Assembly (NCBI RefSeq): GCF_900129725.1
Contig: NZ_FQWQ01000006.1
Coordinates: 186,001-250,000, forward strand
DNA from: Chryseolinea serpens
GTDB lineage: Bacteria; Bacteroidota; Bacteroidia; Cytophagales; Cyclobacteriaceae
DNA length: 64,000 nt
Direction: 5' to 3'
This document shows positions 17,446 to 26,853 of this stretch, piece by piece; position 1 is the stretch's first letter; each line of letters starts with the position of its first letter. The notes beneath the pieces are model-generated. The model did no database searches and was not told where the DNA came from. It saw only the letters and a list, made by a program, of their open reading frames with translations. The translations under genes and the position numbers were made by a program.

Positions 17446-18000
17446 CTAGGCTTTCGTTTTCCACTTCCGCTCCGCTTTGTCGTAATACACATTCGGGTCC
17501 GGAAACTCAACATACTCTTCACCGTTGCTGTTCTTCGTCCAATAGGGTTCGAGTGATTCACCCTTCACCATGCGATCGAACAACATGCCGCCTCTGCGCA
17601 GCAATGTGTCGGGCATCATTTTCCAGGTCCTGAAAATTTCTTCGTATTCAACTAACTCTCCCTTGTCATTCAGTTTGAATTTTCCACCCGTGGCGTGGCG
17701 CTTACCATAGAGACTTGCCGCTTCTTGAGAGATCAGGAAGTATGTTTCTCTACCTGCCGGATAGTAAAGCTCCAGCTTCGCGCGGCTCATTTTATCAAGA
17801 TAGTATTCGTCGTATTGTTTGTCGAATTTCTCCACGTCGGAAGTGTTTTCGGGTGGCTTGGCCAGGTAGCGGATCAACTTGGTCATCACTTCATCTTTCG
17901 TCGCTGCCGTCAGGTGATCATCGGGGTTGTAGTTCGCTTTCTTATCGCATGAAAAAAACAGGAGGGCCAGGGCAAACAATAACAAATGGTTGTACTTCAT
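17446..18000 (-). CDS. Hypothetical lipoprotein, about 184 aa
   Basis: A typical short lipoprotein signal (MKYNHLLLFALALLFFSC) with the lipobox cysteine near residue 18, then a charged, soluble domain without recognised family. The ATG at 18000 is chosen over the one at 18021 because it sits directly before the hydrophobic stretch. It lies 96 bases downstream of the terminator-separated surface lipoprotein gene. The function is unknown. Confidence 0.7.
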   Translation of the reverse strand: MKYNHLLLFALALLFFSCDKKANYNPDDHLTAATKDEVMTKLIRYLAKPPENTSDVEKFDKQYDEYYLDKMSRAKLELYYPAGRETYFLISQEAASLYGKRHATGGKFKLNDKGELVEYEEIFRTWKMMPDTLLRRGGMLFDRMVKGESLEPYWTKNSNGEEYVEFPDPNVYYDKAERKWKTKA

Positions 18001-18025
18001 ATTCAGTTGGAATGCGTGCAAAATT

Positions 18026-18060
18026 AAAAAGACTTACCCAGAATAGGGTAAGTCTTTTTT
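18026..18060 (-). terminator. Intrinsic terminator after the surface lipoprotein gene
   Basis: A stem of 14 bp (AAAAAGACTTACCC with GGGTAAGTCTTTTT) around a six-base loop. T runs occur on both strands, so it can act in both directions. It lies between the stop of the surface lipoprotein gene and the start of the small lipoprotein gene. Confidence 0.85.
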
Positions 18061-18097
18061 ACAATAATTCGTTTTTCTATTTACGCGATCGAAGCGA

Positions 18098-19930
18098 TTA
18101 GTACGCTTTCACACCGGGTTGGAATTCAGTCCAGGTATCGGTCCAGTCGCTCGTGCCAAAGGCGCCGATGTAAGTCGGTGTCTTGTCGAAGAAAGTACCA
18201 AACTTGTCATCGCTATAGTCTGCGCCAGTAGCCAGTGTTCCGGAACCGGAGCTGAAGTCAGGGTTGACAGGGTATGCGCCAACTGCGCCACCACCCCAAT
18301 AACTGGTCAGGGGTACACCATAACCAGCGTAAGGAGGCAACACAGACCCGGCAGGTGTTCCAGCTACTGCGGACCACTGTATAGCTTTTGTGGGGAACTG
18401 GCTGACGTTGTCGTTGGCAGCGTTCGTCCAGATGGTCTTCACAGCTGTGGCGTCGCCACTTGCCGTATTGGTGCTATATACCACACCCAGTTCACCGGAA
18501 ACGGTACCCACTTCTTTTTCGGTGTTTGCAACGGCGATCGTCGCCAACAATACGTTGTTCTTCAATTTACCCAATCCGCTCTTGTAGGCTGCGATGGTAG
18601 CATCGTCATCCATACGGAGACCGGTAGTGAAGCCCGACAGATACGAGTTGAAGATAGAAAGGTTCGTTCTTCTGCGGATGTGCATGGTGTTCTGGAAGCT
18701 ACCCGAGATCGTGCGTGAGTTCACATCTTTAGGACCCAGTACGGTGACGTTGGAGAACACAGCTTGCGTACAGCCATCGTGGCCACCGCCGGTTACGCCC
18801 GTTCCATCAAAGGTGAAGTCGCAACCATTCGTAGCGTTAGCATTGCCTTGGTTATCGCTTTCAAAAGCGTTGGAACCAGATTGGTCGGCATAGAAAGGAT
18901 AGCGCACTACGAGGGCGAACTGAACATTTCCACGGAAACCGAAGTCCGTATCCAAATCGTCATCCCAAGCGCTGAAAGAAACAAGGTGTTTTGCATTTAC
19001 TGTACCGCCGAACCATTCGAAGCTATCGTCACCACCATAAGATGATTGTACGTGGTCGATGGTTGTGCCGTTACCTACGCCGCCCATGGTCAAACCATTG
19101 GTTTCGTTATTCGGCGTGAGCTCGATACCGGCGTATTCAATTCTAACATAATTCAAGATTCCGCTGCTTTGGTCAGCATTGGTGGTAGGTGTAGCGCTTT
19201 CAGCTTTCGAAGAGCCATAGAGAACAGAAGGAGTGATACCTTCGATGCTAGGCTTGGTGTCCTGGTTCACCCATGCACTTCCCAAGAGGAGTACGCCGGC
19301 CCAGTCGCCACGATCACGGCCGTTTGCAGGCTGTGCCGAAGTGAATACTACAGGCTTTTCAGCTGTTCCGTTACAAACGAGTTGTCCACCGGGCTCAACG
19401 ATCAACGCAGCTTTGGAAGCTTTGTCACCTTTAATAACCGTACCGGCGGGAACCGTCAACACGGCACCGCTCTTCACAAACACTTGGCCTACCAGCAAAT
19501 AAGCTTTAGCTGCATCCAGGGTTTGGTTGGCACTGATGTTACCTTGCAAAGTGATCACCGGGTTACCCACGGTAATGGTTAATGTCACGGGAGCGGAATT
19601 CTGATTGGAGTTGTCCGATGCCGAAAAAACTACCGTGATGGTAGAACCTACAACGGCGGAAGCGGGGATGGCAATGACCACGTCCTTATCTACGCTGGTA
19701 GCACCAGCGAGGTCGATGGTTTGGGTTGAGCCGCCCGTAACGAGCAGTGATTTTCCACCTCCAGGAGCAGTCACAGTGGCTTTCACCGTAACATTTGCTC
19801 CAGGCACGTCTTGTGCAGTGGATTTGTCTAAGCTAACGGTGGGGGCGGTTGGGGTCGATGGATCGTCATTATTACAAGCGACGAATCCCAACATCGCAGA
19901 AAAAAGGAAAAGTCCTAAGATTTTTTTCAT
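18098..19930 (-). CDS. Surface beta-helix lipoprotein partnered with a TonB-dependent receptor
   Basis: A protein of about 610 aa with a lipoprotein signal (MKKILGLFLFSAMLGFVAC) and an Ig-like or linker region to about residue 130. A long domain follows that resembles the widespread Bacteroidota surface family with PAGTVIKGDK, GDWAGVLLLG, VRIEYAGIEL and SFEWFGGTVNAKHLVSF segments, probably a right-handed beta-helix. The ATG at 19930 is used; an in-frame ATG at 20005 would put 25 odd residues before the signal. It is encoded just downstream of a TonB-dependent receptor, as is usual for this family, suggesting joint binding and import of a nutrient. The ligand is unknown. Confidence 0.78.
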   Translation of the reverse strand: MKKILGLFLFSAMLGFVACNNDDPSTPTAPTVSLDKSTAQDVPGANVTVKATVTAPGGGKSLLVTGGSTQTIDLAGATSVDKDVVIAIPASAVVGSTITVVFSASDNSNQNSAPVTLTITVGNPVITLQGNISANQTLDAAKAYLLVGQVFVKSGAVLTVPAGTVIKGDKASKAALIVEPGGQLVCNGTAEKPVVFTSAQPANGRDRGDWAGVLLLGSAWVNQDTKPSIEGITPSVLYGSSKAESATPTTNADQSSGILNYVRIEYAGIELTPNNETNGLTMGGVGNGTTIDHVQSSYGGDDSFEWFGGTVNAKHLVSFSAWDDDLDTDFGFRGNVQFALVVRYPFYADQSGSNAFESDNQGNANATNGCDFTFDGTGVTGGGHDGCTQAVFSNVTVLGPKDVNSRTISGSFQNTMHIRRRTNLSIFNSYLSGFTTGLRMDDDATIAAYKSGLGKLKNNVLLATIAVANTEKEVGTVSGELGVVYSTNTASGDATAVKTIWTNAANDNVSQFPTKAIQWSAVAGTPAGSVLPPYAGYGVPLTSYWGGGAVGAYPVNPDFSSGSGTLATGADYSDDKFGTFFDKTPTYIGAFGTSDWTDTWTEFQPGVKAY

Positions 19931-20046
19931 GGTGTCAGATTTAGAATGGTTCGAATTGAATGGCTCAAAGGTATGCGGACGATGTTCAACGGGTGTTAAA
20001 CCCATTTTAACAAATCGTTACGTGTTGTTTCCCCGCGGTTAACATT

Positions 20047-20081
20047 TAACATTAAAAAATAAAAGAGGCCGGAGCCTCTTT
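20047..20081 (-). terminator. Terminator or attenuator between receptor and surface lipoprotein genes
   Basis: The hairpin AAAGAGGC/GCCTCTTT with a four-base loop is followed on the minus strand by a T-rich run. It lies 25 bases after the receptor stop. It may reduce read-through into the lipoprotein gene instead of fully separating the two. Confidence 0.7.
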
Positions 20082-20106
20082 ACTTTTATCGTGTTGTCAC
20101 GCACAA

Positions 20107-22941
20107 CTATTTTTTCATAAACTTCCACGACCATGACAGCGTGAACAATTGCGATGTCTGATAAACCTGGATCGGGTCGTCAATTTTTTCATCGATCTTT
20201 TGGTTTTCGTCATTATCCTGGAAAATGCGATATTTTGCGTTGAGCACATTTTGTACGTTCAACTTTATTTCCATTGAATTCTTGAACTCCTTCGCCACCT
20301 GGAGATCAACGGCGTTGCGGGGTCTCTCAATCCAGGAAGGAGCAATAACACTTCCCACCGCCATGATCCGGTTGCCGATCACATTGTAGGCGATATTAAC
20401 AGAATAGCCCAGGTCCGGATCGTTATAATACAATCCCGAGTTGATCACATAAGGCGATTGTCCCTGCAGCGGTCTTCGTCTTTTCTGGAAGGTCACATCA
20501 GGTCCCATATCCACCTCACTCTTCATCAGCGACGAATTGATGTTCACCGAAAGATTGCGGAGGAACTTAGACACGCCAAGGCTAGCCAGCGATTTCCGGA
20601 CTTCCAATTCAACGCCTGTGGTGTAGGCCTTGGGCGCGTTTTGATAACTGAACTGGATATTACCCGATGCATTTTGTTGGTAGAATTCGATCGGGTTTTT
20701 AAAGTTTTTGTAAAACGCTCCAAAGCTGATCAACTCACCCGGGTTCGGATACAGTTCCCAGCGAAGATCGATGTTGTCGATCGTGGCGGGTTTGAGGGTG
20801 GGATTTCCGATCAGGTTCAGGTTATATTCAAATTGATAGAACAAGAAGGGCGCAAGCTCGCGAAACTCCGGGCGGTTCACCGTTTTGCTGTAGGCGACAC
20901 GCAGCAACGACCGCTCTGTTAAATTATAGGCGATGTTCGCCGAAGGCAGTATCGACGTTTTTACGTTGTGCACCGGATCCAGATACGTCTCCAATTTCTG
21001 GTCGAAGTGTTCTACACGTACGCCTCCACCAATGTCAAATTTTCCAACCGGAACGTTACCCATGACAAAGCCCGAGGTAACAAGCGTCTTGCCGTGATAA
21101 ACAAACGATGGATCGCTACCCTCCTGGATGGCAAACCCAGGGGATTGTGTCCCGTCGGCATTATTCGTGAACATATTCTGCTGCGAGAAAATCGTATTTA
21201 TCGGCAAATAGGAAAGCTCGTTGCCATAGGCGCCGTCGAAGTTTGCAGGATACAAATAAGAGACATAGCGTGCGCTGAACGCGCGTTTCTTATAGTCCAG
21301 GAAATATCCGGCTTTCAGACTCGGTGTTCTTTTCTCGTCCAGGTTCCCAAATTTTTTCTCAAAGGTCACACTGTTCTGGTAGCCGTTGTCCGTTAAACTG
21401 GAAAAGTAGCGGTTGGCGTCAAAGAGGTTGGAGCCCGGAGGCAGGATCATACGAAACTCGCTACGCGTGTCGTCAAAATTTCTTCTGAACTTGCGGTAGT
21501 CGGGCTCACTCCGGTCAACATAGTTCATCGCTAGCATCCAGTTGAACTTCCCGGAGTTGTCTTTCAGCGAATAGGTGCCTTCTAATTGGCCCGAATAAAT
21601 AAAGCGGCTGAGGTAATAATAGGAATTGTTATTCCACAAGCCGGGAAGCTGTGTGTAATCGTGTCCTTCGCGCAACGTTGTTTTGTTGTCGCCAATCTGT
21701 ACCAGGAGGTTTTTGAACTCGATCTTATTTCGATCGCTCAAGTTGAAGAGCCAGTTGTGAATGAGGCTGATCTTAGTTTCGTGACTATAGTTGCTATCCT
21801 TGAAGTCGTTTTGAAAGTCTGATTTCGTTTCCGGATTCGTATCAAACGTTGTATAGCGATTAAAGCTCGCCTTGTAGTATTGATAGTTGACCGAGTAATT
21901 CAAAGAGGTGAGTGTGCTCGCCCGTACTCTTCCCAACATGACGTTGCGGGCATAACCAAAATTGAATCCATAGTCAACCGGCGCCCTTGACGTTGTGTAA
22001 TCAAATTGATTGGAGAGCGACTTACCGGCTTGCTCGCGAAGCGGGGAAACCTGGCCGGTCGTCTTCAAGGCTTCCACCGAAGGGAATCCGCTGGGCAGTG
22101 ACCGGAATCCATTATCGAATCCCAGGAAGTCCGTGGGACTCTTTGCCGACTCATTAAAATCCTTGAGCGTCGTGTTGGCGCGATAACCAAAGTTCAGGCC
22201 AAAGCTGGTATACTCATCGGAAGTCGTCTGCTTTGTCTTCACTTGGATAACACCCCCCGCAAAATCACCCGGTAGGTCGGGAGTTGCCGATTTATAGATC
22301 AACAACTGGTCGATGGCACCACTGGGAATAAGATCAAACGCGAAGGTTCTTTTATCCACTTCGGTGCTCGGTGCAATAGCGCCATTGATCATCACCTGGT
22401 TGTAACGGTCGGGCACCCCTCTCACTAATACAAACCGGTTATCCACGATGGTGACACCGGGCACGCGCTTCATCACCTGCGCTGCGTCGTTGTCGGGTAA
22501 CTTTATGATTTGTTCGGCGGAAATACCGCTCACCACCAGCTTGCTTTCTTTAATGGCATTGATCAGCGACATGTCGTTGTTGATCTCACGTGTTGCCGCC
22601 ACCACGATTTCAGTAAGCTCAGTGGCAGAATCTTCTTGCATGGGCACCTTAAGGTCGGTGCGTTTAGCGCTTTCCACCACCACATCGGCCACGATGTTGG
22701 CTTTGTAGGTGATGAAAGTAATCGCCAGCGTGTAGGTGCCGGGCTTCACATTGGCAATCGTGAATTTGCCCTCCACGTCCGTAACAGCTCCCACTTGTGT
22801 GCCTTGAATGATGACATTCGCGCCAACAATGGCTTCACCGCTTTTAGCATCTGTTACAATACCGCCGATGGTTCCGTTTTGAGCCCAGGCAGCAAATGAA
22901 ATGATCAGGAAGGATAGAGACAATAGTATGCTTCGCAACAT
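20107..22941 (-). CDS. TonB-dependent outer-membrane receptor with carboxypeptidase-like N-domain
   Basis: A 944-aa outer-membrane transporter that imports a ligand with TonB energy. A signal peptide (cleavage near AWAQ, residue 21) is followed by a carboxypeptidase-D regulatory-like domain (GTIGGIVTDAKSGEAIVGANV, about 23-105). A plug domain (DNDAAQVMKRVPGV, LVRGVPDRYNQVMINGA) and a long beta-barrel follow, ending in an aromatic residue-rich strand (LFTLSWSWKFMKK). No SusD gene lies next to it; instead a beta-helix surface lipoprotein follows. The substrate is not evident. Iron, a metal complex or an oligosaccharide are all possible. Confidence 0.92.
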   Translation of the reverse strand: MLRSILLSLSFLIISFAAWAQNGTIGGIVTDAKSGEAIVGANVIIQGTQVGAVTDVEGKFTIANVKPGTYTLAITFITYKANIVADVVVESAKRTDLKVPMQEDSATELTEIVVAATREINNDMSLINAIKESKLVVSGISAEQIIKLPDNDAAQVMKRVPGVTIVDNRFVLVRGVPDRYNQVMINGAIAPSTEVDKRTFAFDLIPSGAIDQLLIYKSATPDLPGDFAGGVIQVKTKQTTSDEYTSFGLNFGYRANTTLKDFNESAKSPTDFLGFDNGFRSLPSGFPSVEALKTTGQVSPLREQAGKSLSNQFDYTTSRAPVDYGFNFGYARNVMLGRVRASTLTSLNYSVNYQYYKASFNRYTTFDTNPETKSDFQNDFKDSNYSHETKISLIHNWLFNLSDRNKIEFKNLLVQIGDNKTTLREGHDYTQLPGLWNNNSYYYLSRFIYSGQLEGTYSLKDNSGKFNWMLAMNYVDRSEPDYRKFRRNFDDTRSEFRMILPPGSNLFDANRYFSSLTDNGYQNSVTFEKKFGNLDEKRTPSLKAGYFLDYKKRAFSARYVSYLYPANFDGAYGNELSYLPINTIFSQQNMFTNNADGTQSPGFAIQEGSDPSFVYHGKTLVTSGFVMGNVPVGKFDIGGGVRVEHFDQKLETYLDPVHNVKTSILPSANIAYNLTERSLLRVAYSKTVNRPEFRELAPFLFYQFEYNLNLIGNPTLKPATIDNIDLRWELYPNPGELISFGAFYKNFKNPIEFYQQNASGNIQFSYQNAPKAYTTGVELEVRKSLASLGVSKFLRNLSVNINSSLMKSEVDMGPDVTFQKRRRPLQGQSPYVINSGLYYNDPDLGYSVNIAYNVIGNRIMAVGSVIAPSWIERPRNAVDLQVAKEFKNSMEIKLNVQNVLNAKYRIFQDNDENQKIDEKIDDPIQVYQTSQLFTLSWSWKFMKK

Positions 22942-23243
22942 AGGGGGTAATTTGAGGCAAAGGTGAGGTCTTAATATTACCTGACGGGGACGGGTTTATT
23001 ACCAAATTGTTAAGAGGGAAATAACGCCAACCCGAGTTCAAACCCACAAATTGACCTGTTTTGGGCTGCCCGGTGATAATCAGCGGTTTTCGAATATATC
23101 GGCTTAACAATTCTTACAAGTTTTTTTAATGTGCATAACGTCACCATAATAGAACAAAATAAACGTAGCCCTCCCGTTGACCAAAATTCAATTTGGTTTT
23201 TGATTGAAGGCGAAATATCCCTCGCAACTTCCATCCCCATCCA
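22942..23243. other. Intergenic region between the receptor and moxR
   Basis: About 300 bases of AT-rich DNA upstream of the receptor gene, presumably holding its promoter. Short open frames on the minus strand have no protein-like composition. No clear operator, RNA gene or repeat was seen. Confidence 0.5.
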
Positions 23244-23274
23244 TAAAAAAAATAGCCGCGACAACGTCACGGCT
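23244..23274 (-). terminator. Intrinsic terminator after moxR
   Basis: On the minus strand the stem AGCCGTGAC/GTCGCGGCT (one G-U pair) is followed by a run of T at 23252-23244. It lies 25 bases past the moxR stop. Confidence 0.85.
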
Positions 23275-23299
23275 AGGCAGGTTATGAAAAGACAGAAAA

Positions 23300-24286
23300 T
23301 TATTTCGTGATGGGCACTTTGTTCAGGATGGCTTTGATCACATCGGCCGTGCGCACGTTGTCGGCTTCCGCCTCGTAGTTGAGAATGATGCGATGGTTCA
23401 TCACATCGCGGGCCACTTCTTTAATGTCTTCCGGCAACACATAGTCGCGGCCTTCCATGTAGGCCAGCGCTTTGGCCGACAGGTTCAGGTTGATGCTGGC
23501 ACGGGGACTGGCACCGAATTGAATATACTGCGCCTGTTCATTGAGTTTATACTCCAGCGGATTGCGGGTGGCATACACCAGCTCGATGATGTAGCGCTCC
23601 AATGACTCGGAGATCTTCACTTTGTTCACCTGGTCGCGCACGGAGAAAATGTCCTCTTTGCTCAGGATGGTGCTTACTTTATAATCGAATTGCATGTTAG
23701 AGATCCGCCGCATGATCTCGATCTCCTGGTCTTTGGTGGGATAGTCCACAAATACCTTCATCATAAAACGATCGACCTGGGCTTCCGGCAGTGGATAGGT
23801 GCCTTCCTGGTCCACCGGGTTTTGGGTAGCCAACACAAGGAAGGGACGGTCGAGTTTGAAAGTGGTTTCGCCAATAGTCACCTGCTTTTCCTGCATGGCT
23901 TCCAGCAAGGCCGACTGCACTTTGGCAGGCGAACGGTTGATCTCATCAGCCAAAATGATGTTGGCGAAAATGGGACCTTTTTTCACGTCGAACTTGCCGT
24001 CTTTCTGGTTATAGATCATCGTGCCCACCAGGTCGGAGGGAAGCAAGTCGGGGGTGAACTGGATGCGTTGAAAATCGAGGTGCAATACTTGGGCGAGGGT
24101 ACTCACGGTGAGGGTCTTGGCAAGACCGGGCACGCCTTCCAGCAGCACGTGGCCGTTGGTGAACAAACCAATGAGGAGGCGGTTCACCATGTACTCCTGG
24201 CCCACCACGACCTTGGCCATTTCGGCATATACCTGCTTTACTTTTTCCTTGTGTTCTTCGTGCTTTTCAATGGCCAGGGCTTCCAT
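23300..24286 (-). CDS. MoxR-family AAA ATPase
   Basis: A 328-aa AAA+ ATPase of the MoxR group, chaperone-like proteins that usually assist assembly or activation of partner proteins with von Willebrand domains. Visible motifs are Walker A EGVPGLAKT near residue 53, Walker B ILADEINRSP near residue 111, sensor 1 VLATQNPVDQEGTYPLPEAQ near residue 152, and sensor 2 in GASPRASINL. The usual neighbours (DUF58, BatA/B-like membrane proteins) are not found here. The gene stands alone between two terminator-like hairpins. Confidence 0.93.
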   Translation of the reverse strand: MEALAIEKHEEHKEKVKQVYAEMAKVVVGQEYMVNRLLIGLFTNGHVLLEGVPGLAKTLTVSTLAQVLHLDFQRIQFTPDLLPSDLVGTMIYNQKDGKFDVKKGPIFANIILADEINRSPAKVQSALLEAMQEKQVTIGETTFKLDRPFLVLATQNPVDQEGTYPLPEAQVDRFMMKVFVDYPTKDQEIEIMRRISNMQFDYKVSTILSKEDIFSVRDQVNKVKISESLERYIIELVYATRNPLEYKLNEQAQYIQFGASPRASINLNLSAKALAYMEGRDYVLPEDIKEVARDVMNHRIILNYEAEADNVRTADVIKAILNKVPITK

Positions 24287-24464
24287 GGGAATTCTTTTTG
24301 TTTAAAAAATCAAAAATAAGGCAATTCTAAAAAAATGCCCTTGAAAAATGCGATGGGAGGGATTTTTTCGGGGAAAATGTTTTGCAGAGGGTTGGGGGGA
24401 GGTTTGGTGCTGTCGGGGGATGTGAGATGGAGGTAGGTCGAAGGGCTGGGTGGTGGAAGCTGCG

Positions 24465-24489
24465 TTTGTTGGTGAAGAACACCAACAAA
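24465..24489 (-). terminator. Hairpin after the exonuclease gene
   Basis: A perfect 10-bp stem (TTTGTTGGTG with CACCAACAAA) and a 5-base loop, 12 bases beyond the stop. No T tract follows, so termination is possible but not certain. Confidence 0.5.
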
Positions 24490-24501
24490 GGCGGCAACAA
24501 G

Positions 24502-25872
24502 TTATAGAACCACTACCTCGGCTCCCCTTGGATTGGTGATGTAGGAGTGGATGAGATTTTTTACGGTGGGGGTTTCCACGCTGCGCTTTACGTAGTTCTT
24601 GGCCGATTCCAGGTCAGAGATGGAGGCCTGGCGATCGAAGAAGCCGAAACCTACGTAGGCTCCCCGCTCCACCAACACCAGCGATTGCTCCTCGATGTTT
24701 CTTCCCTTGCCGATGATGGCCACCGATTCGCCGTCTTCCTGGAAGGATTGGATGCATTTCACGATGCGCTTGTTGTATTTCTTGGCCGACTCCACACCCA
24801 TACAGGCGCCGTGACATTCGCCGGCCTGATAGTCAAAGCACAGTCCTTTGGCCACTTGCAGTCCGCTGAGTTTTGGGCAAAGATCGAATTCGCGCACTTT
24901 CTGCCAGAGGAAATTCCAGGCATCTCCTTTTGCTCTAAAGCGCATGAGGGGACGTGCACCGCGGTTCACCACGTTCACCGAGAAACGCCGGTAGCCATTG
25001 CGGTCTTCGTATTCGAAGATGCCCCACTCTTCGGTCTTGAATTTTTGGGCCTGGTTGTACTTCGGCCACAAGCGCCGGATCTCCTGCGACTCGAGGATGA
25101 GTGCGATCAGTTCGTTGCCCGTCAGTTCGTAGTTGATGTGATGGATCTCGTTCCGGATCTTGGAGCGGCTCCATTCGCGGGCATCGCCGGTGAAGTGGCC
25201 GGCGATCCTTTTCTTGATGTTCAGGGCCTTGCCCACATAGATCACATGACCGCGGGCATTTTGGAAATAATATACACCCGGCAACGCGGGAAGCCGGTCG
25301 AATTCTTCTTTCGGCAGGTTGGGTGGCAAAATGGTTTCTCCCGAATTGCGCTTCAGTGTTTTCACAATGAAACCGTAATGGTCGCGGCGCAAAAGCTGGT
25401 CGAAGACCTTCACGGTGGCGGCAGCATCGCCCCCGGCCCGGTGGCGGTTCACAATTTCGATGCCCAGGCTTTCGGCCAGGCTGCCCAGGCTGTAGGAACG
25501 CAGACCAGGGATGATCTTCCGGCTGAGGCGCACCGTGCAGAGTTTTTTGGACTGCCAGTTATAGCCGGATTGCTCCAGCTCTTTTTTCAAAAAGGAGTAG
25601 TCGAAATGGGCGTTGTGGGCCACGAAGATCTTGCCGTCGAGACGCAGGAAAATTTCTTCGGCCACCTCCTGGAAGGTTGGCGCGTCCAACACCATTTCGG
25701 TGCTGATGCCGGTGAGCCCTGTAATATAGTAGGGAATGTTCCTTCCCGGGTTGACAAGCGTGTGGTAGGTATCCGTGATCTGGATACCGTCGTGGTGATA
25801 GATGGCAACCTCCGTGATACGATGGTTTTCTGCGTAGCCTCCCGTGGTCTCTATGTCAACAATGGCGTACAT
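24502..25872 (-). CDS. DEDDh exonuclease fused to a GIY-YIG nuclease domain
   Basis: A protein of about 456 aa joining a DnaQ-like 3'-5' exonuclease and a UvrC/Cho-like endonuclease domain. The N-terminal part has VDIETTGG (DE pair, residues 5-7), HNAHFDYSFL and the final H and D in HRAGGDAAATV. The GIY-YIG segment is GVYYFQNARGHVIYVGKALNIKKRI near residue 200. Such fusions are known in Bacteroidota and actinobacteria and are assumed to act in DNA repair or processing. The ATG at 25872 gives the standard exonuclease start; an upstream extension to 25992 would add 40 unlikely residues. It is divergent from the holin-like gene. Confidence 0.88.
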   Translation of the reverse strand: MYAIVDIETTGGYAENHRITEVAIYHHDGIQITDTYHTLVNPGRNIPYYITGLTGISTEMVLDAPTFQEVAEEIFLRLDGKIFVAHNAHFDYSFLKKELEQSGYNWQSKKLCTVRLSRKIIPGLRSYSLGSLAESLGIEIVNRHRAGGDAAATVKVFDQLLRRDHYGFIVKTLKRNSGETILPPNLPKEEFDRLPALPGVYYFQNARGHVIYVGKALNIKKRIAGHFTGDAREWSRSKIRNEIHHINYELTGNELIALILESQEIRRLWPKYNQAQKFKTEEWGIFEYEDRNGYRRFSVNVVNRGARPLMRFRAKGDAWNFLWQKVREFDLCPKLSGLQVAKGLCFDYQAGECHGACMGVESAKKYNKRIVKCIQSFQEDGESVAIIGKGRNIEEQSLVLVERGAYVGFGFFDRQASISDLESAKNYVKRSVETPTVKNLIHSYITNPRGAEVVVL

Positions 25873-25942
25873 ACGGGTGTAAGTTAAAATTTGACAATTG
25901 AACCTAAAAGCAGAAATTGAATCAAATTTTAATAACGCGAAA

Positions 25943-26293
25943 ATGAGTGGAATTGTACGTTTTCTTTTGTCAGGGTTGGCCGTTTTGCTCACCGCCTACC
26001 TGCTTCCCGGCGTGCACGTGGAACATTATGGCTATGCTTTGCTGGTCGCGGCCGTGCTGGCCATTGTCAATTTCATTATCAAACCCATCCTGATCGTACT
26101 CACCATCCCCATCACCGTGCTCACCCTGGGCCTTTTTCTGCTGGTGATCAATGCGCTGATGATCTTGTTGGTAGATTCGCTCATCGACGGATTTAGGGTG
26201 GATGGTTTTTGGTGGGCGCTGGCGTTTAGTCTTATTCTGTCGGTTTTCAATAGCCTTTTTTCGGATTTGGCGGGGGAGAAGAAGCGGGATTAA
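25943..26293 (+). CDS. Phage holin family 4-like membrane protein (chromosomal)
   Basis: A protein of about 116 aa with four hydrophobic segments (FLLSGLAVLLTAYLLPG; LLVAAVLAIVNFI; LTIPITVLTLGLFLLVINAL; FWWALAFSLILSVFNSL). It belongs to the common membrane protein group annotated as phage holin family 4 / YvlD-like, which in most bacteria is chromosomal and unrelated to phage lysis. The ATG at 25943 is preferred over a TTG at 25898. No phage genes are nearby. Confidence 0.82.
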   Translation: MSGIVRFLLSGLAVLLTAYLLPGVHVEHYGYALLVAAVLAIVNFIIKPILIVLTIPITVLTLGLFLLVINALMILLVDSLIDGFRVDGFWWALAFSLILSVFNSLFSDLAGEKKRD

Positions 26294-26442
26294 ACAAAAC
26301 TCTCCCCGGGGCAATCCCGGTGAGAGCTGTTCAGACTACCAACTACATTTTAAAAAGCAATCATCCAACGTAGGGAGAGAGGGCCTTACATGTTTGGATT
26401 GAAATGCGGAAAACGGAGAATTTTTTTGAGGGAAGCGGTCGA

Positions 26443-26853
26443 TCAATTCAACCTGGAATTTGACAGGAGATCGTTCCACTTTTTGTCCGGCTCGGGTCTC
26501 ACTTGGTCGCTCACGATGCCGGCCAGCCGGTTGTCTACTTCTGTCATGACCAGCATGGCGGCCACACCCAGGGCATTGCCCAAGTGTTGCGTTTTTTCGT
26601 CTACTTCGTCGGACAGAAAAATGACGGGGGTGTTTCGGTTCACGGAATTGGTGCGCACGGAACGCACGAGTTCAAAACCTGTGACCACAGGCAGGTCGGT
26701 GCCGCAGATTATCAGATCGAAATGTTCGATTCGCGAGGTTAGGAGCCCATCCAAACCAGATTCTGTGTGAAGAACAACGGGATTGCAATTGCTAAGCACC
26801 GACTTTATTTGGCTAACGATAGTTTTCTGCCTGTGGACCACAAGGATTTTCAT
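26443..26853 (-). CDS. Degenerate receiver-domain protein (pseudo-receiver)
   Basis: About 136 aa with the length and pattern of a single receiver domain (MKILVVHRQ start; FDLIICGTDLPVVTGFELV; TPVIFLSDE). The residues needed for phosphorylation are missing: the acidic pair after VV is His-Arg, the phosphoacceptor position in ICGTDLP is Gly (about residue 51), and the conserved lysine near the end is not present. It therefore probably works as a protein-binding module without phosphorylation. It stands alone, about 240 bases beyond the LuxR regulator. The start is taken at the ATG at 26853; an ATG at 26880 is in frame. Confidence 0.75.
   Translation of the reverse strand: MKILVVHRQKTIVSQIKSVLSNCNPVVLHTESGLDGLLTSRIEHFDLIICGTDLPVVTGFELVRSVRTNSVNRNTPVIFLSDEVDEKTQHLGNALGVAAMLVMTEVDNRLAGIVSDQVRPEPDKKWNDLLSNSRLN

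Noticed and set aside
24547-25887. 446-codon plus-strand open frame opposite the exonuclease/GIY-YIG gene
   Set aside because: The minus-strand gene has all exonuclease and GIY-YIG motifs; the plus frame has no recognisable features and follows its codon bias.
25943-26293. Holin-like protein as sign of a prophage
   Set aside because: The family is mostly chromosomal, and no phage structural, lysis or integration genes are nearby.
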